The translations under genes were made by a program, and so were the position numbers. From contig NZ_LISW01000008.1 in assembly GCF_001905735.1 (NCBI RefSeq), forward strand, positions 248,001 to 312,000: 64,000 bases of DNA, written 5' to 3'. The notes beneath the pieces were generated by a model. It did not search any database and was not told where the DNA came from. It was given only the letters and a program-made list of their open reading frames with translations. The stretch comes from Streptomyces sp. CB01249 (GTDB taxonomy: Bacteria; Actinomycetota; Actinomycetes; Streptomycetales; Streptomycetaceae). Shown piece after piece: positions 26,861 through 34,621 of this stretch. Every line of letters starts with the position of its first letter. Within the stretch, counting starts at the first letter, position 1.

Positions 26861-27670
26861 CTACGCCAGGACCTCGCGCAGCCGCGCGGCGTACGCGCGG
26901 GGGTGGGTGGTGTTGCCGTTGTGTCCGCCGGGAAAGGTGACGACCTTCCGCCCGGCCAGCCGGGCCAGCCGGTGCGCGCACTGTCCGACGAAGGCGTGCG
27001 GTGCCGTGGTGGCGCCGCCGGCCGCCACGATGCGCACCGGGGACGTCCGGAGCGCCTCCGTGTCGAGTTCGGCCTCGATGACCGCGGTGAAGTCGCGCGC
27101 GATGAAGAAGCCGAAGTTGGCGGCCCGCTCCGGGGTGAGCGGCATGGGCGTCAGGTCCGGCTCGGTTTCCTGGCGGGCCGGGTCGATGCCGAGCACCCGG
27201 GCGATCTCCGGCAGGGCGGCCCGCAACCCGCCCTGCCGGTACACCTCCTGGAGGCGGGCGAGTTCCGCCGCGTGCCCGGCGCGCGGGCCTGCGGGCAGCA
27301 GGGAGGGGCTGACCGGGTCGTGCGCCACGAGGGTGCGCAGCCGGCCCGGGTGGGCCACCGCGAGGTGGAGTCCGATCGCGGCGCCCATGCTGCATCCGAG
27401 TATCAGGGCGGGTTCGTCGGTGAGTTCGGTCAGCAGTCGGTACGCGTCGTCGGCGTGCTGCTCCATGGTCACGCTCCGCCCGGATGCGGCGCAGGTGCTG
27501 CGGGACAGGCCCCGGCGGTCGTACGTGACCACGGTGTACCGGTCGGTGAGGCGGTCGACCAGGTCGGCGCTCCGGCCGGCATCGCCCTCACCGCTCTGCG
27601 AGACGAGCAGCAGCGGGCCGGTGCCCCGGACCTCGTAGTACAGGGTGGCGCCGTCGGTGTCGAGGAACAT
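26861..27670 (-). CDS. Alpha/beta-hydrolase fold protein
   Basis: The protein has 269 residues from ATG 27670 (GGAAGA ribosome-binding site). It shows the hydrolase core: oxyanion region LLLVSQSGEG, YDRRGLSRS, nucleophile elbow LGCSMGAAIG (Ser in GxSxG), an acid-bearing strand and a late VVTFPGGHNG with the catalytic His. The HxTrp/HG motif of esterases is replaced by SQSG. Substrate is unknown. A longer start at 27736 exists but lacks a ribosome-binding site. It follows the isochorismatase gene on the same strand by 108 bp with its own AT-rich upstream region, so membership in the siderophore operon is doubtful. Confidence 0.82.
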   Translation of the reverse strand: MFLDTDGATLYYEVRGTGPLLLVSQSGEGDAGRSADLVDRLTDRYTVVTYDRRGLSRSTCAASGRSVTMEQHADDAYRLLTELTDEPALILGCSMGAAIGLHLAVAHPGRLRTLVAHDPVSPSLLPAGPRAGHAAELARLQEVYRQGGLRAALPEIARVLGIDPARQETEPDLTPMPLTPERAANFGFFIARDFTAVIEAELDTEALRTSPVRIVAAGGATTAPHAFVGQCAHRLARLAGRKVVTFPGGHNGNTTHPRAYAARLREVLA

Positions 27671-27737
27671 GGGGGTCTTCCGGCCGGTGGGGTCACCGGC
27701 GGGGAGGGCGCCGGCGGTGACCCCACCGTACTGCATC

Positions 27738-27755
27738 TTTTTAGATATATCGGTA
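27738..27755. promoter_or_regulatory. AT-rich GATATATC element before the alpha/beta hydrolase gene
   Basis: A short AT-rich stretch containing GATATATC (palindromic) stands out against the surrounding GC-rich sequence, about 75 bp before the hydrolase start. It could be a promoter -10 region or a PadR/MarR-type operator half-site; neither is proven. Confidence 0.35.
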
Positions 27756-27778
27756 ATGATGGAGTGTGGCGCGCGGGC

Positions 27779-28411
27779 TCATATCTCCTTCAGCAGCGCG
27801 TCCGTCGTCGTCACGACCGCGCAGCGGCCCGCCGCCCAGCGCAGCGCCATGTCGTGCTCCTCGCGGGAGAAGTCCGCGACCGCGTCGGCCACCACGAACG
27901 CCTGGATGTCGCGCATCCACGCGTCGGCGGCGCTCATCAGCACACCGATGTGCGCGTACACCCCGGTGATCACCAGCTGGTCGCGGCCGTCGTCGCGGAT
28001 GAGCGATTCCAGCTCGGTGCGGACGAACGCGCTGTACTTCCACTTGGTGAGCACCGTGTCGCCCGGCGCGGGCGCCACCTCGTCCGGCGAGGCCAGCACC
28101 TCCGGGTCGTCCGCCATCCCCGGCCCCCAGAAGTCCAGTTGGAGACCGCGCTCCTCGGCGGTCTGGCCGCCGCGCTGCGCCGAGTGCACCACCGGGATTC
28201 CGGCGCGGCGGGCGGCCTCGATCACGCGGGCGGTGTTCGCGAGCATGCCGGTCAGCGGCTCCTCGCCGGGGCGGTACGCGCGCAGGAAGTGGTTCTGGAG
28301 GTCATGGACGAGCAGCACGGCGCGCGCCGGGTCGACGGTCCAGCCGACCCGGTTCGCCGGGAGTTCGCCGGGGCTCGGCAGGGGATAGGGGGCGATGGCG
28401 GGAAGTGCCAT
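27779..28411 (-). CDS. dhbB: Isochorismatase (siderophore type), without carrier domain
   Basis: The 210-residue protein converts isochorismate to 2,3-dihydro-2,3-dihydroxybenzoate and pyruvate. The isochorismatase fold begins VDPARAVLLVHDLQNHFLRAY (Asp in HDLQNHF) and includes LTKWKYSAF (Lys) and ITGVYAHIGVLMSA, where the cysteine of ordinary cysteine hydrolases is replaced by glycine, as in EntB/DhbB enzymes. It ends after the catalytic domain, so it lacks the aryl carrier domain fused to EntB or DhbB of other bacteria (about 285-310 residues). It is third in the dhbA-dhbE-isochorismatase series, 33 bp after dhbE. Confidence 0.9.
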   Translation of the reverse strand: MALPAIAPYPLPSPGELPANRVGWTVDPARAVLLVHDLQNHFLRAYRPGEEPLTGMLANTARVIEAARRAGIPVVHSAQRGGQTAEERGLQLDFWGPGMADDPEVLASPDEVAPAPGDTVLTKWKYSAFVRTELESLIRDDGRDQLVITGVYAHIGVLMSAADAWMRDIQAFVVADAVADFSREEHDMALRWAAGRCAVVTTTDALLKEI

Positions 28412-28444
28412 GAGGGGAGCCTTTCGGTGCCGCGCGGGGCGGAC

Positions 28445-30103
28445 TCAGTTCTGTGCGGGGGGAGTTGACGCGGAGGCGGCGGCGGTGTCGGTGCGCAGGC
28501 CCTTCTTGCTGACCTTGCCGATCCCGGTCTGCGGGAAGGCGTCCACGAATTCGACGAGGTCGGGCACCTTGTACGCGGCGATTCCGCGTTCGCGTACGTG
28601 CCGTTTGACGGCGAGCGCCCCGGGCGGTTCGGCGCCCTCGCGCAGGATCACGTACGCCAGGGTGCGTTCACCGAGATACGGGTCGGCCACACCGACCACC
28701 GACACGTCGTGCACCGAGGGGTGGGCGAGGATGATGTTCTCGATCTCCTCCGGCGCGACCTTCTCGCCGCCCCGGTTGATCTGGTCCTTCGCCCGCCCCT
28801 CCACGACGAGATGGCCGGTCGGGGTGCGGCGCACGATGTCGCCCGTGCGGTAGAACCCGTCCTCGGTGAACGCGGTCCTGTTGTGCTCGGGCGCGCGCCA
28901 GTAACCCCGGATCGTGTACGGCCCCCGGGTCAGCAGATGCCCGAACTCGCCGTCGGGGACGTCCTGTCCGGCGTCGTCCACGATGCGGATCTCGTCGTCC
29001 TCGGAGATCGGCCGGCCCTGGGTGGAGACGACGGTCTCGTGGTCGTCGTCCAGCCGGGTGTAGTTGACGAGGCCCTCGGCCATGCCGAAGACCTGCATCA
29101 GCCGGCAGCCGAGCGCCGGTTCGAGGCGCCGGGCGGCCGTCTCGCTGTATTTGGCGCCGCCGACGAGTACCAGTTCGAGGCTCGACAGGTCCTGCTCCGC
29201 CGAAGCGGCCGCGTCCGTCCACACCAGGGCGAGCGGCGGCACCATGCCGGTCATGGTGACGCGCTCCCGCTCGATGACCGGGAACGCCGTGGCCGGGTCG
29301 GGGCGCGGGCACAGGACGACGGTGCCGCCCGCGTACAGCGTGCCGAGCCAGCCGGGCGAGCTCATCGGGAAGTTGTGCGCGGCGGGCAGGATCACGAGGA
29401 AGCGGGTGTCCGCGTCGACGCCGCAGATCTCGTTGGAGCCGCGCAGCGAGTAGATGTAGTCGTCGTGCGTACGGGGGATGAGCTTGGGCACCCCCGTGGT
29501 GCCGCCGGACAGCTGGAGGAAGGCCAGGTCGTGCGGCTCGGGCCCGTCCTCGGGCTCCCCGGACGCGTCGCACGGCACGTCGGACAGGGCGGTGTGCCCG
29601 CCCGGGTCGCCGACGACGAACACATGCTCCAGGGTGGGCGCCTGCTCCCGTACGGCGGTGGCCAGCGCGCGGTAATCGAATCCGGCGTGCGTGTCCGGGA
29701 TGACGTAGGCGACGGCCTCGGCGAAGGAGCAGAAGTAGCCGATCTCCGTCTCACGGTGGGCGGGCAGCGCGTAGACGGGCAGCGCGCCGATCCGGAAGAG
29801 GGCGAAGACGACCTCGGCGAACTCGGCGATGTTGGGCAGCTGGACGACGACCCGGTCGCCCTTGGCTATCCCGCGCGCCCGGAAGCCGGCCGCCAGCCGG
29901 GCCGCGCGCTCGTCCAGTTCCCGGTACGTCCAGGCGCGGCGCTCGGGCGCGGGGTCGATCAGCGCGACGCGGTCGCCGTGGGCCTCGGCCCGTTCGCGCA
30001 GCATGCTCGTGAAGGTCTCGCCGCGCCAGTGGCCGGCCGCGCGGTAGCGGGCGGCGAACTCTGCGGGCCAGGACGGGGCGTCGTCGTACGGTGAGGCAGT
30101 CAT
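28445..30103 (-). CDS. dhbE: 2,3-dihydroxybenzoate-AMP ligase
   Basis: The 552-residue stand-alone adenylation enzyme activates 2,3-dihydroxybenzoate for loading onto an aryl carrier protein during catechol siderophore assembly. ANL-superfamily motifs are in order: the P-loop-like [18 protein letters not shown], the acid-pocket stretch [16 protein letters not shown] typical of aryl acid ligases (Asn in HNFPM pairs with the carboxylate), [33 protein letters not shown], and [18 protein letters not shown] with the final GKVSKKGL lysine. ATG at 30103 was chosen; GGAG lies 10 nt upstream. No NRPS partner is in the window. Confidence 0.93.
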   Translation of the reverse strand: MTASPYDDAPSWPAEFAARYRAAGHWRGETFTSMLRERAEAHGDRVALIDPAPERRAWTYRELDERAARLAAGFRARGIAKGDRVVVQLPNIAEFAEVVFALFRIGALPVYALPAHRETEIGYFCSFAEAVAYVIPDTHAGFDYRALATAVREQAPTLEHVFVVGDPGGHTALSDVPCDASGEPEDGPEPHDLAFLQLSGGTTGVPKLIPRTHDDYIYSLRGSNEICGVDADTRFLVILPAAHNFPMSSPGWLGTLYAGGTVVLCPRPDPATAFPVIERERVTMTGMVPPLALVWTDAAASAEQDLSSLELVLVGGAKYSETAARRLEPALGCRLMQVFGMAEGLVNYTRLDDDHETVVSTQGRPISEDDEIRIVDDAGQDVPDGEFGHLLTRGPYTIRGYWRAPEHNRTAFTEDGFYRTGDIVRRTPTGHLVVEGRAKDQINRGGEKVAPEEIENIILAHPSVHDVSVVGVADPYLGERTLAYVILREGAEPPGALAVKRHVRERGIAAYKVPDLVEFVDAFPQTGIGKVSKKGLRTDTAAASASTPPAQN

Positions 30104-30155
30104 CGTTTCAGGTCTCCAGGGGGAGGGCCGGTTGCGGGGGCGCCGGGCGGACGGG

Positions 30156-30995
30156 TCAGGCGCGCAGGGTGGCGCCGCCGTCGACGTACAGGTCGTGCAG
30201 GGTGATGTGGCGGGCTCGGTCGGACACGAGGAAGGCGACCGCCTCGGCGATGTCGGACGGCTCGGCGATCCGGCCCAGCGGGATGCCCGTGCGGTAGCTC
30301 GCCAGGTCCCCGGCGATGACGCGCTGCGCGGCGGGCCCGTCGTCGTGCGCCTCACCGGCCGGCCACATCCCGCGCTGCATGTCGGTGAGCGTGGAGCCGG
30401 GCGAGACGGTGTTGCAGCGGACGCCCCGGGGGGCCAGTTCCAGGCCGAGGCACTTGGTGAACATGACGGAGGCGGCCTTGGACGCGGCGTACGCCGCCAT
30501 GGTCGTACGGGGGATGCCTGCGGCGTTGGACGCGACGGTGACGATGCTGCCCGCGCCCCGGTCCGCCATCCGGCCCGCCACGGACCGCGAGACGTGGAAC
30601 ACCCCGTCGGTGTTGACGGCGAACGTCGCCCGCCAGTCCTCGTCGGTCAGCTCGGTGACGGGTGAACAGCGCAGTATCCCGGCGACGTTGACCGCGATGT
30701 CGAGGGCGCCGATCGTGTCCTCCGCCTCGGCGACCAGGGCCTCGACGGCCGCCGCGTCCGTGACGTCCAGCGCCCGGGCCACGACGCTGCTTTCCCCGAA
30801 CTCCCGGGCGAGGGCGTCCACGCCCTCCGGGGCCGCGTCGGTCGCCAGGACCCGGCAGCCGCGCGCGACGAGGGCCCGCACGACCGCCTCGCCTATGCCG
30901 CGTCCGGCTCCCGTCACGAGGGCCAGCCGGCCACTGAGCTCCTCGTCGGCGGGATCGAGGGGACGAGAGGACGAGGGGGCGGAACGCGGCGCCAT
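30156..30995 (-). CDS. dhbA: 2,3-dihydro-2,3-dihydroxybenzoate dehydrogenase
   Basis: The 279-residue short-chain dehydrogenase oxidises dihydro-dihydroxybenzoate to 2,3-dihydroxybenzoate with NAD. Rossmann motif [15 protein letters not shown] (about 28-42), NVAGIL, catalytic Ser in [10 protein letters not shown], and [13 protein letters not shown] (YxxxK) are present; the ISSNAAxxPR-type sequence and the C-terminal [15 protein letters not shown] are typical of EntA/DhbA. It is the first gene of the locus, directly behind an iron box, so transcription should rise on iron limitation. Start ATG 30995 follows GGGAG. Confidence 0.92.
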   Translation of the reverse strand: MAPRSAPSSSRPLDPADEELSGRLALVTGAGRGIGEAVVRALVARGCRVLATDAAPEGVDALAREFGESSVVARALDVTDAAAVEALVAEAEDTIGALDIAVNVAGILRCSPVTELTDEDWRATFAVNTDGVFHVSRSVAGRMADRGAGSIVTVASNAAGIPRTTMAAYAASKAASVMFTKCLGLELAPRGVRCNTVSPGSTLTDMQRGMWPAGEAHDDGPAAQRVIAGDLASYRTGIPLGRIAEPSDIAEAVAFLVSDRARHITLHDLYVDGGATLRA

Positions 30996-31038
30996 GGTTC
31001 TGGGGTCTCCCTAGGACGGTGAACAGGGGCGGCAACAC

Positions 31039-31057
31039 TTAGGTAAGCCTAACCATA
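31039..31057 (-). promoter_or_regulatory. Iron box (DmdR1/IdeR-type) of the dhb locus
   Basis: TTAGGTAAGCCTAACCATA matches 15 of 19 positions of the iron-box consensus TTAGGTTAGGCTAACCTAA used by DmdR repressors. It is 44 bp upstream of the dhbA start. Confidence 0.85.
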
Positions 31058-31429
31058 GAGTGATCACGCGAACGAGGGGGTCGGAACCGGCGATCCCGCC
31101 CGGCCGCATGCCATCTCATGCCCCTTTTGCTCCTATATGAGCAAAAGGTCAATTGCGGGCGTTCGGGGCGGGTTTGATGCTGTCAGATGCGGCCAAAACG
31201 GACGAATGATGTCATTCCGGTTTCAGTGGGCAGCGTCACGTCGGCCGTTTCTGACGCGCAATCCGATCTCCCGGTTCCCAGTCGTGCCAAGAAATTTGAC
31301 TTCCCCCGGCGCGGGCGATCATGAGCATTTCCTTTGATTGATCTTGCAAAACAATTGTGATCAGCAATTCCGGGCTTGTTCCGGCCGTCGTTTCTCGCTT
31401 ACGGTCCCGTCATCAATCCGGATGGAACG
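31058..31429. other. Intergenic region, relatively AT-rich, no gene supported
   Basis: This region separates the divergent dhbA and LysM-protein genes. It has lower GC than its surroundings and only short open frames without ribosome-binding sites or codon bias. It must contain the promoter of the riboswitch transcript; the stretch around 31340-31375 (TTGCAAAACAATTG, TGATCAG) is the most AT-rich and is a likely place for it. I see no further feature. Confidence 0.5.
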
Positions 31430-31592
31430 CCGAATCCTGCCGCCGTCCGGGAACCCGACCACTCACGTACGGCAGGAGCGGGGGACCCAGGTTTGCCGCC
31501 GGTCCGGAATCCGGAGCGGCTAGGGGTGAAGTCGCCATGTGCGACCGGACATCTCCAGTCCGAACCCGACAGCTCACCTCGTAGGCGACGGA
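31430..31592 (+). ncRNA. c-di-AMP riboswitch (ydaO/yuaA type)
   Basis: The leader of the LysM gene contains the conserved blocks of this class in order: CGAATCCTGCCGCC, GGGAACCC-like start, GCAGGAGCGGGGGACCCA (about 31472-31489), GGGGTGAAG (about 31523-31531), and CCGAACCCGACAGCTCACCTC with GTAGGCG (about 31560-31586). In actinobacteria this riboswitch controls cell-wall hydrolase genes such as rpf and LysM/NlpC proteins, usually turning them off when c-di-AMP is bound. The gene's ribosome-binding site follows at once. Confidence 0.9.
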
Positions 31593-31605
31593 GAGGAAAT
31601 ACCCC

Positions 31606-32484
31606 ATGCCCATGCCGGGTAAGCACCGTCGTGCCAAGTCCGCGTCCCTGACCCGCGGTTTCATCGCCGTCAGCGCGGGCGGAGCCGTTCTCGCGCTCCC
31701 CCTGATCTCGGCCGGATCGGCTTCCGCCGCCCCCGCCAAGACCGTCGTCGCCGAAAAGGCCGCGGCCCCGACTTCCGTTGCCGGCAAGGAAATTGCCGCG
31801 CGCAAGGCCGCGCCCACCACCTATTCCGTGGTGTCCGGCGATTCGCTTTACAAGATCGCCCAGGGCCATTCCCTCAGCGGTGGCTGGGAGCGGCTCTACA
31901 AGGACAACCGCGGTGCAGTCGGCGGCAACCCCGACCTCATTCACCCGGGCCTGAAGCTCACCATCGGCGCCAAGTCCGAGGCCGCCGCCCCGAAGGCCGC
32001 CGAGAAGAGCGCATTCAAGGCGGAGAGCGCCGAGAAGAACGGCGACACGGCCCCCCGGACCGAGAGCGCCGACCGCGCCGACCGTTCCGAGCGCACCGCC
32101 GTCCCGGTCGCCGCCGAGAAGACCGCCGAGAAGCCCGCCGAGACCCAGACGGCCGTCGCTTACACCGACGACCTCGACGGCTGGATCAAGGAATCCCTCG
32201 CCATCATGGGCCAGCAGGGCATCCCCGGCAGCTACGACGGCATCTACCGCAACATCATGCGGGAGTCCTCGGGCAACCCGATGGCGATCAACAACTGGGA
32301 CATCAACGCCGTCAACGGCACCCCCTCCAAGGGCCTGCTCCAGGTGATCCAGCCCACCTTCGACGCCTACCACGTGCCCGGTACGTCGACGGACATCTAC
32401 GACCCGGTCGCCAACATCACGGCCGCGTGCAACTACGCCGCCGCCACGTACGGCTCGATGGACAACGTCTTCGGCGCGTACTGA
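31606..32484 (+). CDS. Secreted LysM protein with transglycosylase-like domain
   Basis: The protein has 292 residues. A long-n-region signal peptide (about 1-41, KHRRAKSASLTRG, cut near ASA-AP) precedes a LysM peptidoglycan-binding motif (about 71-126, YSVVSGDSLYKIAQGHSL and HPGLKLTI), an Ala/Glu/Lys-rich linker (about 128-185) and a C-terminal SLT-like lytic domain (about 190-292) with the catalytic-type glutamate in IMRESSGNPMA followed by PSKGLLQVIQPTFDAYH. It probably remodels peptidoglycan during growth or spore germination. GAGAGGAA before ATG 31606 sits at the end of the c-di-AMP riboswitch, so its production should follow c-di-AMP levels. Confidence 0.88.
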   Translation: MPMPGKHRRAKSASLTRGFIAVSAGGAVLALPLISAGSASAAPAKTVVAEKAAAPTSVAGKEIAARKAAPTTYSVVSGDSLYKIAQGHSLSGGWERLYKDNRGAVGGNPDLIHPGLKLTIGAKSEAAAPKAAEKSAFKAESAEKNGDTAPRTESADRADRSERTAVPVAAEKTAEKPAETQTAVAYTDDLDGWIKESLAIMGQQGIPGSYDGIYRNIMRESSGNPMAINNWDINAVNGTPSKGLLQVIQPTFDAYHVPGTSTDIYDPVANITAACNYAAATYGSMDNVFGAY

Positions 32485-32521
32485 CCGAAACCGGCCCCGC
32501 GCTCGGGGCAGGGCCGTGAGC

Positions 32522-32562
32522 AGGGGCGGAGAGAAGCGGAAGCGCTTCTTTCCGCCCCTTTC
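32522..32562 (+). terminator. Hairpin terminator after LysM gene
   Basis: A long imperfect stem (arms GGGGCGGA and TCCGCCCC with an inner AGAAGCG/CGCTTCT part) followed by TTTC lies 38 bp after the stop. Confidence 0.65.
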
Positions 32563-32704
32563 ACGTGCCGTGACGCTCTTGTCGCGGAAAAGCCGTACAA
32601 CCCTTGTGGCACAAGCGGTGTCGAACACGGCGTCCAGGAAGGCAGCGGGCCCTTCCTGGCACCCCCCGGAGTCGCCCGGCCATCCTTGATCCAAGGAGCC
32701 ACTT

Positions 32705-34231
32705 GTGCGTACGCACCGTTCGGCCGCCGTTCTCGCGGCCTCGATCCTCCTGCTGACGGGCGCGGCCATCGCCGCGCCCTCCGCCTACGCCGGCCCGTCC
32801 GCGCCCGGCGCCGTCCAGGCGAAGGACCGCAACACCGACTTCAACGGCGACGGCTACGAGGACGTGCTCATCGGCGCCCCGGGCGCCACGATCGACGGCA
32901 AGCTGGGCGCCGGCTTCGTCACCGTCCAGTACGGCTCCCACAGCGGCCTCGGCACCAGCCCGTCCGCCGTCTTCAGCCAGAACACCGCCGGGGTGCGCGG
33001 CGCCGCCGAGGCGGGCGACGCCTTCGGCCAGTCCGTGGCCACCGGCGACCTGAACGGCGACGGCTACGACGACGCGATCATCGGCGTCCCGGGCGAGGAC
33101 ATCGAGCCCTTGGCGGACGCGGGCGGCGCCGTCGTGCTCTGGGGGTCCCCGCAGGGCCTCACCGGCACGGACAGCGACTGGCTCCAGGCCGGCGAGCCCA
33201 CCGCCTGGGCGCGATTCGGCAACGCCCTCGCGGCCGCCCACTTCAGCCCCGACGTCCCCGGCGACGAGCTGGCCGTGACCGACCTGTCCGACCTCATGCT
33301 CTTCCGCTACGAACCCGCCCTGCTGAAGAAGGACACCGCGCCCCTCGCCCCCGCCCAGCGCGAGAACGTGATCCCGGCCGAACCCGGACACGAGATCGCC
33401 CCGAAGTCGCTGACCACGGGCGACTACGACGGCAACGGCCTCGCCGACCTCGTCGTCTCCGGGACGAGTGCGGGCGCCGCCGCCGGCCGAGGCTGGTCCG
33501 CCTACTTCTCCGGACAGGTGCAGGGACTCCGATTCGAGCGCTCCCTGCGTGGCGGCCCCGCCGTCGCCTCGGGTGACATCAACAACGACGGCTACGACGA
33601 CCTCGTCACGGGCACGCCGCACAACCACGACGACACCAGCGGTGGCGTGCCGGACGGCGGCGTGGTCGGCGTCTACTACGGCAGCGCCGGGGACGGCCCC
33701 GTCGTCGGCGCCGCCGGGCCCGGCACCGAGCCCCTCTGGTGGACGCAGGACTCCCTGGGTGTCCCCGGTGTCTCCGAGGAGGGCGACGGCTGGGGCACCG
33801 ACCTGTCCGTGGGCGACACGGACGGCGACGGCTACGCGGACGTGGCCATCGGCGCGCCGTTGGAGAACATCGCAGCGCAGGGCTCGGGCGTGTCCCGGCT
33901 GGACGCGGGAGCCGTGTGGGTGCTGCGCGGAGCGGCCGGCGGTCTCACGACGGCTGCGGCCCGCTCCTGGGACCAGGACTCCGGGGGAGTCCCCGGGGTG
34001 ACCGAGGACTACGACCAGTGGGGCGGCCAGGTGCGCCTGATCGACCCCGACGGCGACGGACGGTACGGCCTCCTGGCCGCCGCCCCCGGCGAGGATGTGT
34101 CCAACGGGGTCGTCTGGGTGCTGCCCGCCGGCCAGGGCGGTGTGACGGCCACCGGATCGTGGACCTTCGACGGCGGATCGCTCGGCGCCCCCAGGACGAA
34201 GGCCCACTTCGGCGGGGCGATCGACGAGTAG
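32705..34231 (+). CDS. Secreted FG-GAP (integrin-like) repeat protein
   Basis: Starting at GTG 32705 (AAGGAG upstream) the protein has 508 residues. A signal peptide (about 1-30, RTHRSAAVLAASILLL) is followed by about seven FG-GAP/calcium-loop repeats of a beta-propeller: DFNGDGYEDVLIGAPG, DLNGDGYDDAIIGVPG, DYDGNGLADLVVSG, DINNDGYDDLVTG, DTDGDGYADVAIGAP and others. The D-x-D/N-x-D loops bind calcium. Such proteins are common in streptomycetes; function is unknown but extracellular binding is likely. No enzyme domain is visible. The repeats fill the whole mature protein. Confidence 0.88.
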   Translation: MRTHRSAAVLAASILLLTGAAIAAPSAYAGPSAPGAVQAKDRNTDFNGDGYEDVLIGAPGATIDGKLGAGFVTVQYGSHSGLGTSPSAVFSQNTAGVRGAAEAGDAFGQSVATGDLNGDGYDDAIIGVPGEDIEPLADAGGAVVLWGSPQGLTGTDSDWLQAGEPTAWARFGNALAAAHFSPDVPGDELAVTDLSDLMLFRYEPALLKKDTAPLAPAQRENVIPAEPGHEIAPKSLTTGDYDGNGLADLVVSGTSAGAAAGRGWSAYFSGQVQGLRFERSLRGGPAVASGDINNDGYDDLVTGTPHNHDDTSGGVPDGGVVGVYYGSAGDGPVVGAAGPGTEPLWWTQDSLGVPGVSEEGDGWGTDLSVGDTDGDGYADVAIGAPLENIAAQGSGVSRLDAGAVWVLRGAAGGLTTAAARSWDQDSGGVPGVTEDYDQWGGQVRLIDPDGDGRYGLLAAAPGEDVSNGVVWVLPAGQGGVTATGSWTFDGGSLGAPRTKAHFGGAIDE

Positions 34232-34315
34232 GCCGCCCGGACCCGGCCGTCCCGGAATGCGAGGGCACGGCGGGGCGTGGATGCTGGAACGGTCAGCGTC
34301 TCTAGGAGGTCAGTC

Positions 34316-34504
34316 ATGGGCATGCTCGACAAGATCAAGGACATGATCAAGGGGCATCCGGACCAGGCCCGCCAGGGAGTCGAGAAGGGCGGCGACTTCG
34401 TCGACAAGAAGACCGGCGGCAAGTACGAGGGCCAGGTCGACTCGGCTCAGCAGAAGATGAACGACCAGCTCGGTGACCGCCGCCCGCCCGGCGAGGGCCG
34501 GTAG
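34316..34504 (+). CDS. Small Rv0909-type antitoxin-like protein
   Basis: This 62-residue, highly charged protein starts at ATG 34316 with a perfect AGGAGG(T) site upstream. The sequence MGMLDKIKDMIKGHPDQ, then GVEKGGDFVDKKTGGKY and VDSAQQKMNDQLG, is the conserved pattern of the actinobacterial Rv0909/MT0933-like antitoxin family. No toxin gene is adjacent (the neighbours are an FG-GAP protein and a phosphatase), so the toxin-antitoxin role is doubtful and a small stress protein is an alternative. Confidence 0.8.
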   Translation: MGMLDKIKDMIKGHPDQARQGVEKGGDFVDKKTGGKYEGQVDSAQQKMNDQLGDRRPPGEGR

Positions 34505-34621
34505 GCGCTTGCACGGACCGCGAGGGAGCGGTGGACGACCACAGCCGTGGTGTCCACCGCTCCTGCGCATCCGGGGCGCCTCCGACGTGCCGCACCGGCC
34601 GCCCGGGAGCATCCTGGCTGT

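Noticed and set aside
31137-31337. A 66-codon open frame between dhbA and the riboswitch
   Set aside because: No ribosome-binding site, atypical codon use and AT-rich sequence; treated as non-coding.
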